In this document: piece after piece, positions 1 to 6,843 of the stretch
How positions within the stretch are numbered: the stretch's first letter is position 1
Layout: every line of letters starts with the position of its first letter
Origin: JBKECA01 sp047973435
GTDB lineage: Bacteria > Planctomycetota > Planctomycetia > Planctomycetales > Planctomycetaceae
Direction of reading: 5' to 3'
Assembly: GCA_047973435.1 (NCBI GenBank)
Contig: JBKECA010000059.1
Span: forward strand, 1 to 20,794
DNA: 20,794 bases
Notes under the pieces: model-generated
The model's database searches: none
Told to the model about the DNA's origin: nothing
Seen by the model: only the letters and a program-made list of their open reading frames with translations
Program-made: the position numbers and the translations under genes

Positions 1-440
1 GCATCGTGTTCGTGAGCCGACTGATCGTGAATCCGTCTCGAATTGCGATGAATAACCTTGAGCACCGGGAGCGCCCGGCGTTCGGTCGGGAGTTCGGCCG
101 CCATTTGATAGGCCGGCAGGAGCGCCATGAAGGTGTGATAGCCAGTGTAGTCGTGCCCGCCGAAGGCGCGGGCGTTGGCCAGTGCGGCGGCGGAAACCAG
201 GGACTCCAGCGAGGTCCCCGCCTGCATTCTGCGGATCGCCTCCGGCAGCGCTTCGTCGGCCGTCTTCTCCTGCAGCATCGACACCAGCGGTTCGAGCTTT
301 CCGAACGTCAATCGGGATGGTGGATCCGCGGCCGACATTCGTGCCATGCCGAGTTCGACCGCAGCGGTCGAGCCCAGACCTGCCACCAACATACCGCGTC
401 CGACATCCGCCAGAAATTCTCGACGCGAAGGCTTGGTCAT
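1..440 (-). CDS. Tat-exported protein of unknown function, N-terminal part
   Basis: The minus strand is open from an ATG at 440 to the window edge, giving the first 146 residues of a longer protein. The N-terminus has a twin-arginine motif (S5-R6-R7-E-F-L10), then a hydrophobic glycine/alanine-rich stretch and an alanine-rich cleavage region near residue 33. This indicates export in the folded state through the Tat system. The mature part includes the run GGHDYTGYHTFMALLPAYQM around residues 94-113, followed by a charged ERRALPVLKV stretch. I associate this style of sequence with large uncharacterised planctomycete Tat proteins but cannot name a function. GGAG lies about 8 bases upstream of the ATG, which supports the start. 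The gene is divergent from the riboswitch operon and its C-terminus lies outside the window. Confidence 0.85.
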   Translation of the reverse strand, partial: MTKPSRREFLADVGRGMLVAGLGSTAAVELGMARMSAADPPSRLTFGKLEPLVSMLQEKTADEALPEAIRRMQAGTSLESLVSAAALANARAFGGHDYTGYHTFMALLPAYQMAAELPTERRALPVLKVIHRNSRRIHDQSAHEHD

Positions 441-1638
441 AGCGCTGCTCCAGGATCAGAATTAATTCCCCTGCGACGCGGACGAGACTCGATTGCCGGA
501 CACGCGAGTCAATCGACCCGGCGGACAACTCGCCAGGGGGGATGGCAACCGTTCCGAGTTTGTTGAACTGCGGAACTGCTTCGCGCGGGATTTCGTGTCT
601 CGTCACAAACACCGTCGTGCTGGACATGCAGTTTACCTGACGCCGAGTCGGAAGGTCCAACGGATTCCATCGGGTGGCCGTCAGTTCGCGATCCGCCAAG
701 GCCGGGGTGGTGGCCATCGACCGATGACCACTGAAGTCAGGGACTGACCGGTCTTCGCCATGACGACAGTGGTTTGGGGCGCACTCAGGTAGTGTGGTGG
801 TGAGCCGACTTGAACCGGCAGTCGACCCGGCGCGGTGACGAGATTTCACGTTTCGTGGCCTGCCTCTGTTCGGGCGTCGCCAAGGCCGTGCGGGCGTCGC
901 CAAGGCAGCTGGAACGCCCCCTGTCGGCGCGTGCGCGTCACAAGAGTTGGCGACTTCGGCAACGTCGCGGGAGCTGCCAGGTTCCGTCGTCCCCCAGACG
1001 ACTGACAACCGTCGCTGTTTTCGTCACAGAAGCCGTTGGGGGTCGTTGCGGATTCGAGCGTCTGTCCACTGGCCCCCCTGAAGGGCGTTCGGGCCACTCC
1101 CATTCGCTGCGCTGCTGGGTGAGTCACTGAAGTCGCTTGTCGCGATGCTGGTGCCTTCCGTGGTTTTCTTGGTTCGAAGTTCAGCCCGCAGGCCACTGCG
1201 TGTTCTGCGGGTGCTGTGTGCACATCGTGGTCGTCGGCTGGATGGCCCCATCACAGGGACTCTCGAATCCGGGGGACGAAGCACGGCCCGAACGGGCCTC
1301 GCACGACCGGTCTGCATCGCTCACACGTTCCCCACCCACTTTCCGACAACAGACACCCTGGCGGACAAAAAGAAAGGAAAGTCCGCAAAACTCCGCTGCA
1401 TCGGGAAAGCATTTCCAACAATGGCAGCAGACAAACCTTAGCAGTTATGCAGGTTATACAGCGCAAGTTCGCTACACGCCGGTGTAATCGTCAGAACGAA
1501 CAATCAACGGCCCGTCGTCGTCAGTTCTGTGATCTAGGCTTGGCAAGGTTCAATGCGAACTGGAGGGTTTTCCAGTACGCATCACGGCTTGAATATGGGC
1601 CGTACTGCGGCGGGCAATGGCAATCCCCAAGGCCTTTC
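441..1638. other. 1.2-kb gene-free stretch between divergent genes
   Basis: No frame here shows coding character. The open frames (for example 846-1223 minus, 1137-1487 plus) are rich in Arg, Ser and Pro, have no ribosome binding site and no recognisable domain. Visible structures are a 16-bp direct repeat (CGGGCGTCGCCAAGGC at 871-886 and 891-906, 20-bp period), a possible short stem GCGGAC/GTCCGC around 1362-1388, and a hairpin with CAGTACG/CGTACTG arms at 1573-1607 just upstream of the riboswitch. Promoters for the left-edge gene and for the riboswitch transcript should lie here, but I see no clear -35/-10 pair. Confidence 0.6.
871..906. repeat. 16-bp tandem direct repeat, 20-bp period
   Basis: CGGGCGTCGCCAAGGC occurs at 871-886 and again, identically, at 891-906. 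The units are separated by four bases. It lies in gene-free DNA and no function is apparent. Confidence 0.8.
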
Positions 1639-1743
1639 CGTTTCGGTGAAATCACGAACAGGCTAACCGGTCGTGAGGCCGGGTCGCAAAGCCTCGGATC
1701 TCAATGCCATCGGATTGCTCGCAGATCGCCAGGTTGCCGAACG
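1639..1743 (+). promoter_or_regulatory. GEMM-I (cyclic-di-GMP-I) riboswitch aptamer
   Basis: The stretch has the GEMM-I hallmarks in order. A closing stem P1 pairs CGTTTCGG (1639-1646, one bulged T) with CCGAACG (1737-1743). The conserved TCACGAACAGG follows at 1652-1662. P2 is CCGGTC (1667-1672) with GGCCGG (1677-1682), capped by the GNRA tetraloop GTGA (1673-1676). The conserved joining segment CGCAAAGCC lies at 1685-1693. P3 has GATCT (1697-1701) paired with AGATC (1723-1727), and AGGTTGCCGA at 1731-1740 closes the fold. The second G of ACAGG matches the position (G20 in the Vc2 aptamer) that favours c-di-GMP; cGAMP-selective variants carry A there. The SD GGGGAG (1752-1757) and start ATG (1766) follow within 25 bases with no U-tract, so control is probably translational. 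Ligand choice is inferred by hand alignment. Confidence 0.88.
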
Positions 1744-1765
1744 ACTTTCACGGGGAGCGGACATC

Positions 1766-2545
1766 ATGAGACATTCATTCGATCAGTGGCGGATTTTTCG
1801 TGCGGCAGTCGTGCTGGCGGCCTGTTGCTGCCTGCCCGGCACGCTGGCCGCTCAGGACACGAGCACAACCACGAGCACAACGACGGAAACCGACGACGGA
1901 ACGGCGGAAGCAACCGATCTGGGGCAGGTCGACACGCATATCTACATTGACCTGCAGGGCAAGACGATCACTCGAGTCGAAGAGGACTGGCTGATTGACA
2001 TTGCCGTGGCTGATGGCACCAGCAATGCTCCCGAGATCGTCACCGTGTTTGGTCCAGCCGATCCTTATCAGGGGCTGCACGCCGTCTTCGAGATGAACCA
2101 CAGCACGTACCCCAACTTCGTCAAAGGGGGGATGCAGCTGCAGTCGTGGTGGGGGAACTGGTTCCTGGCGGCGCGTCGCCATCCGAACGGTTCCGAGCTG
2201 CTGTCGACGGTCGAGCGTATTCAGTACACCTGTTCGACCCGTATCAGCTCCAGCCGGGTGGTAATGGAGATCAAGAACGGCGATTCGGTGACCTATGGCA
2301 GCTTTGGTGGTGATGGTGCGTTGCGGGTTCGCCTGTGGTCTAACCGCACCAACCTGAACAACTACAACCCCAATCACTCGATCAACCATTCGCGGGTGAC
2401 CTTTGGTGCCAACCGGGTCAACCGATTCCTGCGAACCGAGATTCGATTATATGCTACGGACGGGACAGTGATCACCGACTCGACGGATCGCTATGTGCAC
2501 CAGCTTGTGGAAGCAAATCAGGGACCGGCTCCAATCAACGAGTAA
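1766..2545 (+). CDS. Secreted protein of unknown function under riboswitch control
   Basis: This 259-residue protein starts at the ATG 8 bases after GGGGAG; the frame is open further upstream but that part overlaps the riboswitch. Residues 1-29 form a signal peptide (FRAAVVLAACCCLPGTLAA) with likely signal peptidase I cleavage before QD. LAAC at 17-20 also fits a lipobox, so a lipoprotein cannot be excluded. A Thr/Ser/Glu/Asp-rich linker (31-50) leads into a domain with many aromatic, Asn and beta-prone residues (GLHAVFEMNH, LQSWWGNWFLAARR, LRVRLWSNRTNLNNYN). I see no known catalytic motif and do not recognise the family. It is the first gene after the c-di-GMP-type aptamer and is followed by TadG- and TadE-like genes, which suggests an envelope, adhesion or pilus-related role by context only. 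Confidence 0.9.
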   Translation: MRHSFDQWRIFRAAVVLAACCCLPGTLAAQDTSTTTSTTTETDDGTAEATDLGQVDTHIYIDLQGKTITRVEEDWLIDIAVADGTSNAPEIVTVFGPADPYQGLHAVFEMNHSTYPNFVKGGMQLQSWWGNWFLAARRHPNGSELLSTVERIQYTCSTRISSSRVVMEIKNGDSVTYGSFGGDGALRVRLWSNRTNLNNYNPNHSINHSRVTFGANRVNRFLRTEIRLYATDGTVITDSTDRYVHQLVEANQGPAPINE

Positions 2546-2560
2546 TCGTTACGGGTTCCA

Positions 2561-2589
2561 GGCGGCTTGGCTGCATCTGTCAAGCCGCC
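2561..2589 (+). terminator. Hairpin in the gap after the secreted-protein gene
   Basis: GGCGGCTTG (2561-2569) and CAAGCCGCC (2581-2589) form a perfect 9-bp stem with an 11-base loop, 16 bases after the stop codon. No U-tract follows, so it is more likely an attenuating or mRNA-stabilising hairpin than a strong intrinsic terminator. Confidence 0.45.
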
Positions 2590-2619
2590 GTGTGAACGGA
2601 CTGCCTGTCTGCTCGGTAC

Positions 2620-2655
2620 GGGCCATAGCTGGCCCATTTGTTTCGGTTTTCCACC
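2620..2655 (+). terminator. Weak terminator-like hairpin before the TadG-like gene
   Basis: GGGCCA (2620-2625) and TGGCCC (2630-2635) form a 6-bp stem with loop TAGC, followed by the T-rich but interrupted ATTTGTTTCGGTTTT. It could partially terminate transcription between the secreted-protein gene and the TadG-like gene and so set their ratio. Confidence 0.35.
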
Positions 2656-2679
2656 ACCGCTGACTCACTGTGTGTCATC

Positions 2680-3861
2680 ATGCTTGTCAATCGTCCGAAA
2701 CCTGATCGAACTGTGCCGCAGGACGAACCCCGACGGGGAGCCATTTTTGTCCTGTCAGCCTTGCTGATGATTCTCGTGTTCGCCTTCGCGGCGTTCGCGG
2801 TGGACATGGGCTACATCACGGCCTCTCGAACCGAACTGCAGAAAGCCGCCGATGCCGCCGCCTTGGGGGCCGCCATCGAGCTGGGAGAAGGCTATGGATC
2901 CGGGGCGATCATGACCCCGGCGCAAGTGGACACTGCGGCTCGCAACGCAGCGGTCGCAGTGGCCGCGGAGAATCGCGCCGCCAGCATTGACGCGGTTTAC
3001 TGCGATGGGACACGCGACGTGCGGCTGGGTAACTATGCTTACGATTCTGCCACAAGCAGCTGGGTTAAGACCTGGGGCGCTCAGCCTTATAACATGGTCG
3101 AAGTGACTTTACGGCGAAATGTTGCCGGTAGCGGTGGCGATCGACCGCTTGATCTGTTCTTTGCCCCGGTGATGGGGACGGATCATGCCAACATCGAGGT
3201 CGTCTCGCGGACGGCCTTGATTCCGGGTAACGGAATTGACATTTCGTCCGGAACGAATCAGACGGCCGATGTTCTGCCGATTGCGCTGGACATTGCGAGT
3301 TGGATTAACCTGATGGCCGGCAATGGACCCGACAATTATCGCTACAACGCCAACGGAACGGTGACAGCTGGTTCGGACGGCATCAAGGAAGTCAACATTT
3401 ATCCCAGCGGTTCGCAGAATTTACCACCGGGGAACCGTGGTACTGTGGATTTCGGTGCATCTAACAACAGCACGGCGGACATCAGCCGCCAGATTCTACA
3501 TGGGTTGAATCAGTCGGACCTGAATCACTTTGGTGGCAAGATCAGCTTCGATAATGGTCCGCTGACCATCAATGGAGACACCGGCATTAGCGCCGGGATT
3601 AAAGACGAACTGGAGGCCATCAAGGGGAAGCCCCGCCTGATGCCGATTTTTACTTCGGTTTCTGGGCCGGGCAATAACGCGATGTACGTCATTCCCAAAC
3701 TCGTGGGGATTCGGATTATGTATGTGAATCTGGTGGGAAAACCGGCCAGCAAGATGGTGGTCGTGCAGCCGGCGCCGTTTTCGGCGGATGTCGTGATTCC
3801 CAGCACGAACACCACGATTTCGCCGGATTCCTACTTTGTTCCTGGTGGCCTCATCCCCTGA
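2680..3861 (+). CDS. TadG-like Flp pilus-assembly protein
   Basis: The protein has 393 residues from the ATG at 2680. The frame extends upstream only through a TTG at 2638 that overlaps the weak hairpin, so the ATG is preferred, though no good SD is visible. The N-terminus is the classic TadE/G-like module: a basic RRG at 18-20, a transmembrane segment at about 21-42 (AIFVLSALLMILVFAFAAFA), then VDMGYITASRTELQKAADAAALGAA. The remaining ~320 residues should be extracytoplasmic and are rich in Gly, Asn, Thr and Pro (ISSGTNQTADVLPIALDIASW, NIYPSGSQNLPPGNRGTVDFG), resembling planctomycete TadG-like proteins. Proteins of this type are membrane-anchored accessory factors of tight-adherence pili. 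No Tad ATPase, platform protein, secretin or prepilin gene is in the window, so any role with a pilus encoded elsewhere is inferred. Confidence 0.88.
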   Translation: MLVNRPKPDRTVPQDEPRRGAIFVLSALLMILVFAFAAFAVDMGYITASRTELQKAADAAALGAAIELGEGYGSGAIMTPAQVDTAARNAAVAVAAENRAASIDAVYCDGTRDVRLGNYAYDSATSSWVKTWGAQPYNMVEVTLRRNVAGSGGDRPLDLFFAPVMGTDHANIEVVSRTALIPGNGIDISSGTNQTADVLPIALDIASWINLMAGNGPDNYRYNANGTVTAGSDGIKEVNIYPSGSQNLPPGNRGTVDFGASNNSTADISRQILHGLNQSDLNHFGGKISFDNGPLTINGDTGISAGIKDELEAIKGKPRLMPIFTSVSGPGNNAMYVIPKLVGIRIMYVNLVGKPASKMVVVQPAPFSADVVIPSTNTTISPDSYFVPGGLIP

Positions 3862-3874
3862 GGTCGTGAGTTGT

Positions 3875-3898
3875 CCGGGTCGGGGCGTCCCGACCCGG
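3875..3898 (+). terminator. Perfect 10-bp GC hairpin between tadG-like and tadE-like genes
   Basis: CCGGGTCGGG (3875-3884) and CCCGACCCGG (3889-3898) pair perfectly around loop GCGT. It begins 14 bases after the TadG-like stop. No U-tract follows; it may be an mRNA processing or stability element or a partial attenuator rather than a full terminator. Confidence 0.5.
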
Positions 3899-3971
3899 AG
3901 TGTCGACGTTCAACCGCTTCGATTTTTTCCTGGCGGTCCCAAGTGGCTGGCCACACCTGGAGTTCCCGGAA

Positions 3972-4430
3972 ATGCGTGTTTGTCGTCTCCCCATTCTGAA
4001 ACCGGCCGCTTCCAGACGGAGCGGAGCCGCCACGGTCGAAACGGCGCTGGTGCTGCCGATCTTTTTCATGGTGTTGCTGGGCATGGTCGAAATCGGCCGC
4101 GCCTTCATGGTGTCGCAATTGCTGACCAATGCGGCGCGCGAGGGAGCGCGGATTGCGATTATGAACAACAGCACGAACACCGAAGTGGTGAACGCGGTGG
4201 GCGATATCGTCCAACGAACAATTGGGGTCGCTCCGGCGGATGTCACAGTCAACATCCTTGTCAGCGAGCATGCCGGCAACCCATCGACCAGCAATAACGT
4301 GGCCCTGGCCAAGAAGCGGGACCTGTGCGAAGTCGAAGTGCAGGTAGCCTACACCAAGGTCAATATGATCCCGGTCAAATACTTCTCGGGAGCAACCTTG
4401 ACGGGCCAGGCGGCGATGCGGCACGAATAG
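3972..4430 (+). CDS. TadE-like pseudopilin
   Basis: The protein has 152 residues from the ATG at 3972, chosen because GGAG lies 9 bases upstream; a GTG at 3900 in the same frame has no such site and sits against a hairpin. The N-terminus has a basic stretch (SRRSG), then AATVETALVLPIFFMVLLGMV. If cleaved after G18, the glutamate at residue 23 falls at +5, the arrangement of class III prepilins and TadE/F pseudopilins processed by a TadV-type peptidase. One transmembrane helix (about 24-41) precedes QLLTNAAREGARIA, typical of TadE. The rest is a small extracytoplasmic domain containing one Cys. It is probably co-transcribed with the upstream TadG-like gene and may form a minor pseudopilin or assembly scaffold. 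Confidence 0.9.
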   Translation: MRVCRLPILKPAASRRSGAATVETALVLPIFFMVLLGMVEIGRAFMVSQLLTNAAREGARIAIMNNSTNTEVVNAVGDIVQRTIGVAPADVTVNILVSEHAGNPSTSNNVALAKKRDLCEVEVQVAYTKVNMIPVKYFSGATLTGQAAMRHE

Positions 4431-4463
4431 CCGCGGCACCCTCTTGCCAGATGCCAAATCAAT

Positions 4464-4494
4464 ACCGGGTCAACGGTACACCGTTGCACCCGGT
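4464..4494 (+). terminator. Probable terminator hairpin after the tad-like genes
   Basis: ACCGGGT (4464-4470) pairs with ACCCGGT (4488-4494) and, above a small internal loop, AACGG (4472-4476) pairs with CCGTT (4481-4485), loop TACA. GTTCTGCTTT follows, only moderately U-rich. It lies 33 bases past the TadE-like stop and is the best candidate end of that transcript. Confidence 0.55.
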
Positions 4495-4676
4495 GTTCTG
4501 CTTTACCGGGGGCGATTGACACAGCCTGGGAGAACCGCTCGGCCGCGACTTCGCCCAGCTTGCCCGTCCGTGGCACAGCGGGTACGCTTCGCCGCGATCT
4601 CTGAATATACTTCACGCGGTCAGCGACGGGGGAATCCGGGAGCAACGTATCGTTGCTCCTTCGCCCCTCCCCCCCT

Positions 4677-4709
4677 CCCTGGAAGGGGGAAATTGTCGCT
4701 GACCCAGTT
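4677..4709 (+). repeat. Dispersed repeat C, copy 1
   Basis: CCCTGGAAGGGGGAAATTG continues to 4709 as TCGCTGACCCAGTT. The same sequence, with a few changes and a short insertion, lies in reverse orientation at 20540-20575. It is a short intergenic repeat with a purine/pyrimidine-biased core. Confidence 0.7.
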
Positions 4710-4808
4710 CGCGCGGCTTCGAGTGCTCCAAACACCGGAACTTCCCTCCCGTCCGGAGTGGGATCGGGGGAGGGTCGCGATGAATCCGCGACGAGGCGCG
4801 GACAGATC

Positions 4809-4894
4809 TATACCGCACGCGGTCAAAGATGATACGTTCTGCCTCGCGGTCGTTAAACGTCTGAGTCATCTCAGTCGATGCCGCGGGCACTATA
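4809..4894 (+). repeat. Element A, copy 1 (86-bp hairpin repeat)
   Basis: This is one of three gapless 86-bp relatives (others at 11106-11191 and, inverted, 12189-12274). It starts TATACCGCACGCGGTC and ends CCGCGGGCACTATA, so the ends are imperfect inverted repeats. By hand count it matches copy 3 at about 73 of 86 positions. A further inverted terminus, CCGCGTGCAGTATA, lies just beyond at 4901-4914 and matches the left end better than the element's own right end. The similarity to copy 3 runs about 8 bases past the right end (TATAAAATCGCC here, TATAAAGTCGCC there). Confidence 0.85.
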
Positions 4895-5032
4895 AAATCG
4901 CCGCGTGCAGTATAGAATGGGATGCCCGTGGGAGGCGTCCGCACGGAAACGGACGGCCGGGGGACCGGCTGTCGTAGGCGTCACACCAGCAATTCACTTC
5001 TCAGGCCACACTGCCACCAGATTCGCAGGCGA

Positions 5033-6304
5033 ATGTCGGACTCACTGCAGGACCCCAACCGCATTGTCATCACCGGTGTCGGGTTGACCGCCCCTAACGG
5101 CGACAACCTGACGGAATTTCGGAGTGCGCTGCTGGCAGGTCGGTCGGGAGTGATTCCGTTTGAAACGCGGTACATGCCCCCGGTAATCGCGGGTGTCTGC
5201 CATTTCGACGAATTCCGGCATCAGCGCAAGAAGGACCGTCGTCGCGGCACGCGGGCCGGTTCGATCTCGATCTACTGCGCCAACGAAGCGGTGCAGGACA
5301 GCGGCCTCGACTGGCCGAACGTGACCAAAAGCCGGGTTGGCGTTTACATCGGGATCACCGAGCACGGTAACGTCGAGACCGAGTCGGAAATCTACGAGAT
5401 CAAGCAGTTCAACTACGATACGTCGGTCTGGACGCACCACCACAATCCCCGCACGGTGGCCAACAATCCGGCAGGCGAAGTGACGCTGAACATGGGGATC
5501 ACGGGGCCCCATTTGACTGTGGGGGCGGCCTGTGCGGCCGGCAATGCGGGATTTATCCAGGCAGTTCAGATGCTGCGACTGCGGGAAGTCGATCTGGCGA
5601 TTGCCGGTGGGGTCTCGGAAAGCATTCATACGTTCGGAATTTTCGCGGGCTTCCGCAGTCAGGGGGCGCTGGCGCATCACGACGACCCGACGAAGGCGTC
5701 GCGGCCGTTTGATGTGACGCGGAATGGAATTGTCGTGGCCGAGGGCGGGGCGTTGTGCACACTGGAACGCCTTCCGGATGCCTTGGCCCGCGGTGCCAGG
5801 ATTTACGCTGAGGTCGTCGGCTACGCGATGAACTCCGACGCCACCGACTTTGTCTTGCCGGACGCCACGCGGCAGTCGGAGTGCGTACAACTGGCCCTCG
5901 AACGGGCAGGTCTGCAGGCAAGCGATATCGATATCGTCAGCAGCCACGCGACGGCGACCGAACAGGGGGACATCGAGGAGTGCAAAGCGCTGTACAAGGT
6001 GTTCGGCGATCGCCCGTCGCTGGCGGTCAACAACACTAAAAGCTTTATTGGCCATGCCATGGGAGCCGCCGGAGCCTTGGAACTGCTAGGGAACGTACCG
6101 GCGTTTGAAGACCATGTGGCCCATGCGACCATCAACGTCGACGAGAAGGACACTCGCTGCAACCTGCCGCAAATTGTGCTGAATTCCCCGCGAAAGCTGG
6201 AGCGGGTCGAATTGATCCTGAACAATTCTTTCGGAATGTTGGGAATCAACTCGGTGCTGATCGTTCGTAAGTTTCCGGCTGGGCAGGGTGGCGTCTACAA
6301 TTAG
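5033..6304 (+). CDS. Beta-ketoacyl-ACP synthase (FabF/KAS II type)
   Basis: The protein has 423 residues. The ATG at 5033 puts the family start (RIVITGVGLTAPNG) near residue 10; the frame is open further upstream, but that extension is not family-like and overlaps gap DNA. The thiolase-fold active site is complete: nucleophile C167 in VGAACAAGNAG, H305 in SSHATATEQGD, and K336/H341 in NNTKSFIGHAMGAAGALE. It should catalyse decarboxylative Claisen condensation of malonyl-ACP with an acyl primer in the cytoplasm. The usual HGTGT-like and TACAT-like motifs are replaced by HATAT and AACAAG, so it is a divergent synthase rather than a housekeeping FabF. An ACP gene follows after 138 bp on the same strand and is the likely partner. 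No ketoreductase or dehydratase is nearby, so the product is unknown. Confidence 0.92.
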   Translation: MSDSLQDPNRIVITGVGLTAPNGDNLTEFRSALLAGRSGVIPFETRYMPPVIAGVCHFDEFRHQRKKDRRRGTRAGSISIYCANEAVQDSGLDWPNVTKSRVGVYIGITEHGNVETESEIYEIKQFNYDTSVWTHHHNPRTVANNPAGEVTLNMGITGPHLTVGAACAAGNAGFIQAVQMLRLREVDLAIAGGVSESIHTFGIFAGFRSQGALAHHDDPTKASRPFDVTRNGIVVAEGGALCTLERLPDALARGARIYAEVVGYAMNSDATDFVLPDATRQSECVQLALERAGLQASDIDIVSSHATATEQGDIEECKALYKVFGDRPSLAVNNTKSFIGHAMGAAGALELLGNVPAFEDHVAHATINVDEKDTRCNLPQIVLNSPRKLERVELILNNSFGMLGINSVLIVRKFPAGQGGVYN

Positions 6305-6354
6305 GGCTTGCGGAAACGACGCGATGTGGAGATTCCCATCGGGGATCGCCGTCT

Positions 6355-6383
6355 GCCCCCGGTGCGAACTGACTGCGGGGGCA
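6355..6383 (+). other. Hairpin between KAS and ACP genes
   Basis: GCCCCCG and CGGGGGC arms lie about 14 bases apart in the 138-bp gap between the ketoacyl synthase and the carrier protein genes. There is no U-tract, so readthrough is expected; it may tune the excess of carrier protein over synthase. Confidence 0.35.
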
Positions 6384-6442
6384 CGACAGCCGCGTCGGGC
6401 CGGTCGATAGTTTGAGTCCTGCAACGCAACGGAGCAGAGTGG

Positions 6443-6706
6443 ATGGCGCCTTCCGATATCCGTCAGGTCGTTCTCGACATTCTGGAACGCATTGCCCCGG
6501 ACGAGGATCTCTCGAGTCTGGACGACTCGGTCGCGTTTCGGGAGCAGATGGAGCTCGATAGTATGGACTTTCTGGACATCGTGATGGAGCTGCGCAAGCA
6601 GTACCGGGTCCAGATTCCGGAAGAGGACTACCCGCAGCTGGTCACCATGGCCAGCACGGTGGAGTACCTCACCCCTAAGCTGCGAGACGTTCCCGCGCGC
6701 GTCTGA
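6443..6706 (+). CDS. Acyl carrier protein
   Basis: This 87-residue acidic protein has the carrier fold pattern: helix 1 (DIRQVVLDILERIAP), a loop, and the phosphopantetheine site ELDSMDFLDIVMELR with Ser40 as the attachment residue. Helix 3 and 4 regions (EEDYPQLVTMASTVEYL) follow. GGAG lies about 8 bases before the ATG. DSMD replaces the canonical DSLD, as seen in specialised carriers. It should be converted to holo form by a phosphopantetheinyl transferase encoded elsewhere and carry substrates for the upstream ketoacyl synthase. Its presence next to a divergent synthase suggests a dedicated lipid or polyketide-like pathway rather than bulk fatty-acid synthesis. Confidence 0.93.
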   Translation: MAPSDIRQVVLDILERIAPDEDLSSLDDSVAFREQMELDSMDFLDIVMELRKQYRVQIPEEDYPQLVTMASTVEYLTPKLRDVPARV

Positions 6707-6811
6707 TCCATTCGTGCTGGACGCCCGCAAGCGTCGGCAGAGAGAACCGCAAACGGTGGTGCAAAGCGGGACGGTTTCTCGGCACGCGACACTCATCTCG
6801 CGCGCCGCGTT

Positions 6812-6843
6812 GGTCGATTACCGGAGCGCAGGTCGATTACCGG
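6812..6843. repeat. 13-bp direct repeat overlapping a stop codon
   Basis: GGTCGATTACCGG occurs at 6812-6824 and again at 6831-6843. The second copy includes the stop codon of the convergent lipase-like gene, and the first sits in the 130-bp gap after the ACP gene. It looks like a small local duplication. Confidence 0.7.

Larger units (their letters stand above)
4431..5032. other. 600-bp gene-free gap rich in hairpins and repeats
   Basis: Between the tadE-like gene and the ketoacyl synthase no frame looks coding. The gap holds, in order, a terminator-like hairpin (4464-4494), a perfect 9-bp hairpin GGAGCAACG/CGTTGCTCC with loop TAT (4639-4659), a polypyrimidine stretch leading into repeat C (4677-4709), element A copy 1 (4809-4894), and an extra copy of the A terminus (4901-4914). 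Confidence 0.7.

Noticed and set aside
441..717. Minus-strand frame from an ATG at 717 running into the Tat gene in another frame
   Set aside because: It stays open only by overlapping the Tat-signal gene out of frame, has no SD, and its extension is Arg/Gly-rich noise. Treated as leader DNA.
846..1487. Several open frames in the left gap (846-1223 minus, 1137-1487 plus and others)
   Set aside because: Composition is Arg/Ser/Pro-rich, no SD precedes them, the frames overlap one another and no domain is evident.
3831..4457. 208-residue minus-strand open frame opposite the TadE-like gene
   Set aside because: It is antisense to a well-supported gene, crosses the intergenic hairpin, and shows no domain.
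4639..4659. Perfect 9-bp hairpin GGAGCAACG/CGTTGCTCC considered as a terminator
   Set aside because: Neither strand shows a U-tract after the stem, and it lies over 200 bp past the nearest plus-strand stop.
5042..6055. 337-residue minus-strand open frame opposite the ketoacyl synthase
   Set aside because: It lies entirely within a strongly supported gene, has no domain, and arises from the codon bias of the sense strand.
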